Origin: an uncultured bacterium
Lineage (GTDB): Bacteria > Verrucomicrobiota > Kiritimatiellia > RFP12 > UBA1067
Reading direction: 5' to 3'
Length of the DNA stretch: 18,482 nucleotides
Assembly (NCBI GenBank): GCA_902779075.1
Contig: CACZAK010000190.1
Span: 1 to 18,482, forward strand
Part shown: positions 14,051 through 18,482 of the stretch, piece after piece
How the letters are laid out: each line of letters begins with the position of its first letter
Numbering within the stretch: the stretch's first letter is position 1
Notes under the pieces: generated by a model
The model's input: the letters and a program-made list of their open reading frames with translations, nothing else
Database searches by the model: none
What the model was told of the DNA's origin: nothing
Program-made: the position numbers and the translations under genes

Positions 14051-14076
14051 GGCGCGGGCGAGTTAGCCCGCGCGCC
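14051..14076. other. GC-rich hairpin between sigma-factor and sulfatase genes
   Basis: GCGCGGGC (14052-14059) and GCCCGCGC (14066-14073) around a 6-nt loop. The stem is strong but only scattered T residues follow, so a rho-independent terminator is possible yet not convincing. Confidence 0.4.
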
Positions 14077-14194
14077 AAAGGCAAGTTGTTTCAAATAGTT
14101 GTTTCCTATTATCAGAAGGCTCGGCGGTGAATTACGCAGATGCGGCCGCGACGCTTTATCGTTAGAAATTGCCCAACACCTAGGGGCGGGGTTA

Positions 14195-14203
14195 TGATAT
14201 AAT
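14195..14203 (+). promoter_or_regulatory. Extended -10 promoter of the sulfatase operon
   Basis: TATAAT at 14198-14203 with TG at 14195-14196. The surroundings ATATAATGCTT match the ATPase promoter at 6286-6296 almost exactly. No good -35 lies at 16-18 bp. An AGGA ribosome site at 14229-14232 is 8 bp before the ATG. Confidence 0.6.
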
Positions 14204-14240
14204 GCTTGGGCACCGGTAAATGCTAATTAGGACAAATGAC

Positions 14241-15845
14241 ATGAAAACCGTTTCAACGAGAAGGGCGTTCATTTCTGGCACTGCCGCCACGGCGGCGTTG
14301 GCGAGATGCTGGGGCGGGGGATTCCTCTCCGCAGCGAAGGCGCGTCGTCTGAACATCCTGTACATCATGACGGACGACCACGCCGCGCACGCGATCGGCG
14401 CGTACGGTTCGCGGATCAACAAGACGCCGCACATGGACGAGATGGCGCGCAGCGGCATGATCCTCTCGAACTGCTTCTGCACCAACCCCATCTGCACGCC
14501 GAGCCGCGGCGGCATCCTCACGGGCGAATACAGCCACCGCAACGGCGTGCCCGTGTTCAACAACATCTCGCGCGACAAGAAGACCGTCGGCGGATACATG
14601 CGCGACGCCGGATACTACACCGCATTCGTCGGCAAGTGGCACCTCGGCGGACCCAAGACCGTGCGCGACGAGGACTGGGACCGCTGGATGGTGTACGCGA
14701 ACCAGGGCGTGTACTTCAATCCGTGGTTCTGGGAGAAGAAGGACGGCAAGATCGTCCGCACCGACTATCCCGGCGAATACGCGACCGAGAACATCACGCG
14801 CATCACGAAGGACGTGATCGACGGCGCACGCGCCACCGGCAAGCCGTTCTTCGTCATGATGCACCACAAGGCGCCGCACCGCAACTGGCTGCCGAGTGAC
14901 AAGTACCGCGCGAAGTTTCGCGCAATGACGTTGAAGGACATCCCGATCCCCGCGACGCTCTTTGATGACTGGAAGGGACGCGCCTCGCCCATCAAGACGA
15001 CGGCGATGACGGTGCTGCGCCACATGCGCCTCAAGGAGGACCTGAAACTCGCCGAATACTTTTCCGGCGGCGGGCATTTCGAGTTCGAGGGACGCCGCTA
15101 CGAGGGACGCAAAAACGCGCAGGGACAGTACGTCGACCGGTGGCCGGAGGGCATGGAGAACGACGATCGCGCCAAGGCCGCGCTCTCGTACCTCCGGTAC
15201 ATGCAGGATTACCTTGCATGCGTCCAGTCCGTCGATGACTCCGTCGGCGAGATGCGCGCGTACCTGAAGGAGAAGGGTATCCTCGACGACACGCTTGTGA
15301 TCTACACGTCCGACCAGGGGTTCTTCCTCGGTGACCACGGTCTCTACGACAAGCGCTTCATGATGGAGGAAGTCATCAAGATGCCGATGATCGTCAGCTG
15401 TCCGCGGCTCATCAAGCCCGGCTCCGTCAACGGCGACATGGTGACGAACATCGACTTCGCGCCCACGTTCCTCGACATAGCGAACGCGCCGAAACCGGCG
15501 CAGATGCAGGGCGAGAGCTTCCTGCCGAACCTCGAGGGCAACACGCCGTCCAACTGGCGCAAGGACTGCTACTTCCGCTACTACGTCGAAGGCGGCGAAC
15601 ACGCCACGAGCGCGTGGTACGGAATCCGCACCGAGACCGACAAGCTGATGTACTACTACAAGCGCGACGAGTGGGAGTACTTCGACCTGGCGCGCGATCC
15701 CGAGGAGCTGGTAAACGAGTACGCGAACCCGCGTTACGCGGAACGCGTCGCCGCGCTGAAGAAGCGCCTGTACGAGCTGAAGGCGTCCCTCGGCGACACG
15801 GACCAGTACAAGGACGCGAAGGAATACGGGCCGATCGGGCAATGA
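14241..15845 (+). CDS. Exported Cys-type sulfatase (formylglycine sulfatase, family S1)
   Basis: A 534-residue protein. The N-terminus 'MKTVSTRRAFISGTAATAAL' is a twin-arginine signal (TRRAFI), so it is folded before export. 'NILYIMTDDH' supplies metal-binding Asp residues; 'NPICTPSRGGILTGEYSHR' has the C-x-P-S-R signature with Cys85 as the residue converted to formylglycine. 'GKWHLGGP', 'MMHHKAPHRNW' and 'YTSDQGFFLGDHGLYDK' carry the remaining active-site Lys/His/Asp. ATG 14241 has AGGA 8 bp upstream and gives the Tat signal; ATG/TTG choices upstream do not. It hydrolyses sulfate esters, probably of host mucin or algal/animal glycans. The stop overlaps the maturase-like start by 4 bases. The Cys form can be matured without oxygen by an anSME, which is what follows. 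Confidence 0.93.
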   Translation: MKTVSTRRAFISGTAATAALARCWGGGFLSAAKARRLNILYIMTDDHAAHAIGAYGSRINKTPHMDEMARSGMILSNCFCTNPICTPSRGGILTGEYSHRNGVPVFNNISRDKKTVGGYMRDAGYYTAFVGKWHLGGPKTVRDEDWDRWMVYANQGVYFNPWFWEKKDGKIVRTDYPGEYATENITRITKDVIDGARATGKPFFVMMHHKAPHRNWLPSDKYRAKFRAMTLKDIPIPATLFDDWKGRASPIKTTAMTVLRHMRLKEDLKLAEYFSGGGHFEFEGRRYEGRKNAQGQYVDRWPEGMENDDRAKAALSYLRYMQDYLACVQSVDDSVGEMRAYLKEKGILDDTLVIYTSDQGFFLGDHGLYDKRFMMEEVIKMPMIVSCPRLIKPGSVNGDMVTNIDFAPTFLDIANAPKPAQMQGESFLPNLEGNTPSNWRKDCYFRYYVEGGEHATSAWYGIRTETDKLMYYYKRDEWEYFDLARDPEELVNEYANPRYAERVAALKKRLYELKASLGDTDQYKDAKEYGPIGQ

Positions 15846-16819
15846 GGCCGTTCTCCCTTCTAGTCAAGCCCGCCGGCGCTGACTGCAACCTCTCTTGTCC
15901 CTACTGCTTTTACCGCCCCGGTAGGGCGTGCGCCCCGCGCGCGCCGCAAGATGGTAGGGCGCGATCACCGAGCGCGCCGCCGTCCCGCATGTCCGACGCC
16001 ATTCTTGAGCGAATGCTCACGACCTATTGCGTGTTGCCGATCGCCGAACACGCCGTCGCGTTCCAGGGCGGGGAGCCGCTGCTCATGGGCGAGAGTTTCT
16101 TCCGCCGCGCGGCGGAACTGGGCGAGGGCGTATCGTTCTCCGTGCAGACTAACGCGACGCTCGTGACGGATTCCCTTGCGCGATTCTTCGCGGAGTCTGG
16201 GTGGCTCGTCGGGGTGAGTCCGCATGGCAGGACACCGGAGTTCCGTCGCGGATACGAGCGGCTGGTTGCGGCGGGGGTACAAGTGAACGTGCTCCAGCTC
16301 GTGACGAAAAACGAGGTCCGTGAGCCGGAGAAGCTCTACCACTACATCCGCGACGAGCTGGGCTGCCTGTATCACCAGTACATCGAATGCACGTGGCCGG
16401 AGCCGTTCGTAGTTTCCGGCGAGGAGTGGGGCGAGTTCATGGTACGTCTCTTCGACGAGTGGATGAAATGCGGGGATGTCCACCGCGTGAGCGTGCGCAC
16501 GTTCGACTCGCTTGTGTCGCAGATGCTCACAGGTGCGCCGACCTTGTGCCAGTTCGCGCAGGACTGTCGGCACTATCTCGTGGTAGAGGCGAACGGCGAC
16601 GTGTTTCCGTGCGACTTCTACGTGGAGCCGAACCTTTGCCTCGGCAACGTGATGCGCAATGACTGGGAGGAGATCGTCGAGTCCCCCGCGTATGCGGCGT
16701 TTGGTGCATGCAAGCGAGGGCATCCCGACTGTCCGCGCAACCGCCATACGCTTGACGAAGGCTGGAAAAGATTCTATTCCCACGCCGGGCGGCGGTTATG
16801 GTATACTATACGCCCATGA
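15842..16819 (+). CDS. Radical SAM/SPASM anaerobic sulfatase-maturase homologue, reduced cluster ligands
   Basis: A 325-residue radical SAM protein starting 'MRPFSLLVKPAGADCNLSCP'; the CxxxCxxC cluster is Cys15, Cys19, Cys22, followed by Phe-Tyr as in anSMEs. 'AFQGGEPLL' is the SAM-binding GGE. The C-terminus has Cys236, Cys242, Cys257-Asp258 and Cys297, enough for one auxiliary 4Fe-4S cluster plus the presumed catalytic Asp. The block with the other ligands ('C..C....C.GGCP' and 'LC.GW') is shortened to 'FGACKRGHPDCPRNR' and 'LDEGWKRFY', so the second auxiliary cluster appears absent. Between Cys22 and 'RMSDAIL' an Arg/Pro-rich insert replaces the usual linker. The ATGA overlaps with sulfatase and aminotransferase indicate coupled translation. 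Probable role: cytoplasmic conversion of Cys85 of the sulfatase; activity is uncertain because of the missing ligands. Confidence 0.82.
   Translation: MRPFSLLVKPAGADCNLSCPYCFYRPGRACAPRAPQDGRARSPSAPPSRMSDAILERMLTTYCVLPIAEHAVAFQGGEPLLMGESFFRRAAELGEGVSFSVQTNATLVTDSLARFFAESGWLVGVSPHGRTPEFRRGYERLVAAGVQVNVLQLVTKNEVREPEKLYHYIRDELGCLYHQYIECTWPEPFVVSGEEWGEFMVRLFDEWMKCGDVHRVSVRTFDSLVSQMLTGAPTLCQFAQDCRHYLVVEANGDVFPCDFYVEPNLCLGNVMRNDWEEIVESPAYAAFGACKRGHPDCPRNRHTLDEGWKRFYSHAGRRLWYTIRP
15920..15988. repeat. GC-rich repeat-like insert inside the maturase gene
   Basis: GGTAGGGCG occurs at 15920-15928 and 15953-15961, each beginning a small inverted repeat (GGGCGTGCGCCC at 15924-15935; GGCGCG at 15958-15963 with CGCGCC at 15973-15978). 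It encodes Arg/Ala/Pro-rich residues absent from typical anSMEs and keeps the frame. It looks like a REP-type or interspersed element rather than protein-coding sequence by origin. Confidence 0.45.
16799..16807 (+). promoter_or_regulatory. Internal extended -10 promoter before the aminotransferase gene
   Basis: TATACT at 16802-16807 preceded by TG at 16799-16800 lies within the last codons of the maturase gene. The expected start of transcription (about 16814) is 2 bp before ATG 16816, so transcripts from it would be essentially leaderless. No good -35 is present. Confidence 0.45.
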
Positions 16820-18096
16820 ACGCATTGGCAGAACAGTTGAACGCAAAACTGGGACCGGTGGCCGACATGCTCTCCCCCGTCGGCCGCCGCATCTATTTCC
16901 CCTACGGGGGCATCCTCGGACAGGGCGCCGAGGCGAAGACGTGCGCGATCAACGCGACGATCGGCATGGCGTTCGAGGAGGACGGCTCCCCGCTCGTGAT
17001 GGAATGCTTCGCCGGGCACACGGACCTCGACCGCAAGGCGTTTCTCTACGCCGGCAGCTTCGGCCTTCTGCCGCTCCGCGAGACGTGGAAGAAGATGCAG
17101 GTGAAGAAGAACCCCTCCTTGCGCGGGAAGCGGTATTCTCTCCCCGTGGTGACGAACGCCCTCACCCACGGCTTGCGCATAGCGGGCGAGCTGTTCGCAG
17201 GTCCGGGCGACGAGGTGGTGGCGCCGGATCTCTACTGGGACAACTACTCGCTCATCTTCGAGGAGGTGTGCGGTGCGAAGCTTTCCACGTTCAACATGTT
17301 CCGCGCGGGCGCGTTCGACGTGGCGGCGATGAAGCGCGCGCTCCTGGCCCCCGGCGACAAAAAGGTCCTCGTCCTCAACTTCCCGAACAACCCGACGGGC
17401 TACACGGCCACGTTCGAGGACGCGAAGCGCATCGTTGCGACGGTGAAGGCCGTGGCCGCGAAGGGCAAGAAGATCGTCGTCGTGCTGGACGACGCCTACT
17501 TCGGGCTCGTCTACGAGGAGGGCGTCCATGCCGAGTCGCTGTTCGCCGAGTTCGCCGACCTGCACCGGAACGTCCTCGCCGTCAAGCTCGACGGCACCAC
17601 GAAGGAGGACTACGTGTGGGGCCTGCGCGTGGGGTTCATCTCCTTCGCGTGGAAGGGCGCGACGGACGAACAGCTCCAGGCGCTTGCCGCGAAGGCTGCG
17701 GGCAACGTGCGCAGCGGCATCTCGAACGCGTCCTCAATCGGGCAGCACCTCGCGCTCAAGGCTTATGCGGACCCAGCCTACGCGAAGCAGAAACGCGAGA
17801 AGTACGCCGTGCTGCGGAAGCGCTACCGCATCATCCGCCGCCTCCTGAATTCCCATCCGGAATGGCAGGACCTCTTCGAGCCGATGCCGTTCAACAGCGG
17901 CTACTTCATGTGCGTGAAGCCGAAGGGCGTGGACGCCGAGGCCGTGCGCCGTCGTCTGATCGAAAAGTACTCCACGGGCACGATCGTTCTTTCCGGACTC
18001 ATCCGCCTCGCGTTCTCCACCACCTCGTGCGAGAATCTGCCCGCGCTCTTCGCGAACGTGGCCGCCGCAGTTCGTGACGTCCGGGGGCTTGCGTAA
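16816..18096 (+). CDS. PLP-dependent aminotransferase, class I/II fold
   Basis: A 426-residue protein (433 if ATG 16798 were used; 16816 is preferred because it overlaps the maturase stop and follows the -10). Motifs of fold-type I aminotransferases: 'VVTNALTHGLRIAGELFAGP' for cofactor phosphate binding, 'APDLYWDNY', 'LNFPNNPTGYTATFEDAKRI' (the NPTG Asn), 'VVLDDAYFGLVYEE' (Asp and Tyr), the Schiff-base Lys in 'DGTTKEDYVWGLRVGFISFA', and 'LIRLAFST' (substrate Arg). The substrate cannot be told from sequence; alanine, aromatic or dicarboxylic amino acids are possible. It is the last gene of the sulfatase cluster but has its own promoter and is probably housekeeping. Confidence 0.88.
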   Translation: MNALAEQLNAKLGPVADMLSPVGRRIYFPYGGILGQGAEAKTCAINATIGMAFEEDGSPLVMECFAGHTDLDRKAFLYAGSFGLLPLRETWKKMQVKKNPSLRGKRYSLPVVTNALTHGLRIAGELFAGPGDEVVAPDLYWDNYSLIFEEVCGAKLSTFNMFRAGAFDVAAMKRALLAPGDKKVLVLNFPNNPTGYTATFEDAKRIVATVKAVAAKGKKIVVVLDDAYFGLVYEEGVHAESLFAEFADLHRNVLAVKLDGTTKEDYVWGLRVGFISFAWKGATDEQLQALAAKAAGNVRSGISNASSIGQHLALKAYADPAYAKQKREKYAVLRKRYRIIRRLLNSHPEWQDLFEPMPFNSGYFMCVKPKGVDAEAVRRRLIEKYSTGTIVLSGLIRLAFSTTSCENLPALFANVAAAVRDVRGLA

Positions 18097-18117
18097 CGCG
18101 CCCGTGTGTGATATACT
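18089..18117 (+). promoter_or_regulatory. rpmH promoter
   Basis: TTGCGT at 18089-18094, 17 bp, TATACT at 18112-18117, TG at 18109-18110. The -35 overlaps the aminotransferase stop codon. The leader of about 30 nt carries AGGA at 18141-18144. Confidence 0.75.
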
Positions 18118-18153
18118 ATCCGCTCACTTTTCAACAAAAAAGGAACCAGAAAC

Positions 18154-18291
18154 ATGAAGATGATGTGGCAGCCCTCGAAGATTAAGCGCGCGCGGAAGAT
18201 CGGTTTCCGTGCCCGCAAGGCGACCAAGGGCGGTCGTAAGGTGCTCGCAAACCGCCGTGCGAAGGGGCGCAAGCGCCTCACGCAGGTCTAA
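18154..18291 (+). CDS. rpmH: 50S ribosomal protein L34
   Basis: 45 codons encoding '[20 protein letters not shown]', then '[20 protein letters not shown]' and 'RLTQV', the standard bL34 sequence ([37 protein letters not shown]). The usual 'MKRTYQ' or 'MKRTFQ' start reads 'MKMMWQ' here, a small departure. The AGGA ribosome site is 9 bp upstream. The gene precedes rnpA as in nearly all bacteria; the pair normally sits close to dnaA/oriC or yidC. It lies in a short frame and is basic, as expected of an rRNA-binding protein. Confidence 0.97.
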   Translation: MKMMWQPSKIKRARKIGFRARKATKGGRKVLANRRAKGRKRLTQV

Positions 18292-18306
18292 GGGACCGTT
18301 ACGTGC

Positions 18307-18482
18307 ATGTCCACGCGGCTCCCCGGCAAGAAGTACAAGAGCGTCTTCGACCGGGGGCGCCCGCTTCGCGGGCGTCTCATGACCGCGTGGGTCCTGCGTT
18401 CGGAGGACGCCGGCCGACAAGCCGGCGTCGTCGTTTCCAAGAAGAGCTTCCACGACGCCGTGGACCGCAACCGCGCCAAGCG
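18307..18482 (+). CDS. rnpA: Ribonuclease P protein component (3' end outside window)
   Basis: From ATG 18307 the frame encodes 'MSTRLPGKKYKSVFDRGRPL', '...LMTAWVLRSEDAGRQAGVVV', then 'SKKSFHDAVDRNRAKR', the RNR signature of RnpA ('SKK.g.AV.RNr.KR'), running off the window at base 18482. It starts 15 bp after the rpmH stop, so both are co-transcribed. RnpA binds the catalytic RNase P RNA to mature tRNA 5' ends. Start choice: AAGGGA at 18290-18295 is 11 bp upstream. Confidence 0.93.
   Translation, partial: MSTRLPGKKYKSVFDRGRPLRGRLMTAWVLRSEDAGRQAGVVVSKKSFHDAVDRNRAK

Larger units (their letters stand above)
13824..14240. other. 417-bp intergenic region without a credible gene
   Basis: Holds two hairpins (13836-13888 and 14051-14076), a half-copy of the 6220-6258 palindrome (13896-13907) and the sulfatase promoter (-10 at 14198). 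A 17-codon frame at about 13970-14023 and antisense frames have no recognisable features. Base composition is lower in GC than in the flanking genes between 13895 and 14040. Confidence 0.6.

Noticed and set aside
14253..15842. 529-codon minus-strand frame opposite the sulfatase
   Set aside because: Val/Arg/His-rich mirror translation; the plus strand has complete sulfatase motifs.
16659..18077. Long alternative plus frame over the aminotransferase
   Set aside because: Arg/Gly-rich out-of-frame translation; the frame from 16816 has all PLP motifs.

Overview
The window reads as chromosomal DNA of a GC-rich anaerobic bacterium of the PVC superphylum, most likely Kiritimatiellota (former Verrucomicrobia subdivision 5). 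This is inferred from gene content, not from a marker search: a secreted Cys-type sulfatase next to an anaerobic sulfatase-maturase homologue, a GH38-type protein, a large DUF6259-like secreted protein, SUMF1-like secreted proteins, and an STK/ECF pair. Promoters share an extended -10 (TNTGNTATAMT). The right end carries rpmH and the start of rnpA, normally found near the replication origin.

Layout. 1-6183: polysaccharide block. It holds the 3' part of a GH38-type gene, then a probable operon of a secreted DUF6259-like TIM-barrel protein, an AlgI-like MBOAT O-acyltransferase and an AlgX/AlgJ-like SGNH partner. 6184-9916: an accessory island with lower coding density. It holds an ATPase/nuclease-like gene without its start, two fragments of the 5' end of the same family (each with palindrome, promoter and about 17-19 codons), an intact AbiEi/AbiEii type IV toxin-antitoxin pair with a clear operator, and a fragment of a LacI/XylR-type regulator. 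9917-10773: an SGNH acetylesterase broken by a deletion and frameshift. 10855-13823: a membrane Ser/Thr kinase, a secreted SUMF1-domain protein and an ECF-type sigma factor. 13824-14240: intergenic DNA with two hairpins. 14241-18096: Tat-exported sulfatase, maturase homologue and PLP aminotransferase, linked by 4-base ATGA overlaps. 18097-18482: rpmH and rnpA.

The most unusual signal is in the island. Three loci share one architecture: long inverted repeat (14-16 bp arms, 11-13 nt loop), 4-5 bp gap, -35, 18 bp spacer, -10. The palindrome sequence differs between loci. At two loci only the first 17-19 codons of the ATPase follow; at the third only the part from about codon 19 onward follows. 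The breakpoints are therefore complementary. This may reflect a palindrome-linked, recombining gene family, or convergent decay; genome-wide comparison would decide.

Other points: the maturase homologue has lost the ligands expected for one of its two auxiliary Fe-S clusters and carries a repeat-like in-frame insert; the AlgX-like protein has Cys where Ser is expected; and several genes appear to have (near-)leaderless promoters.
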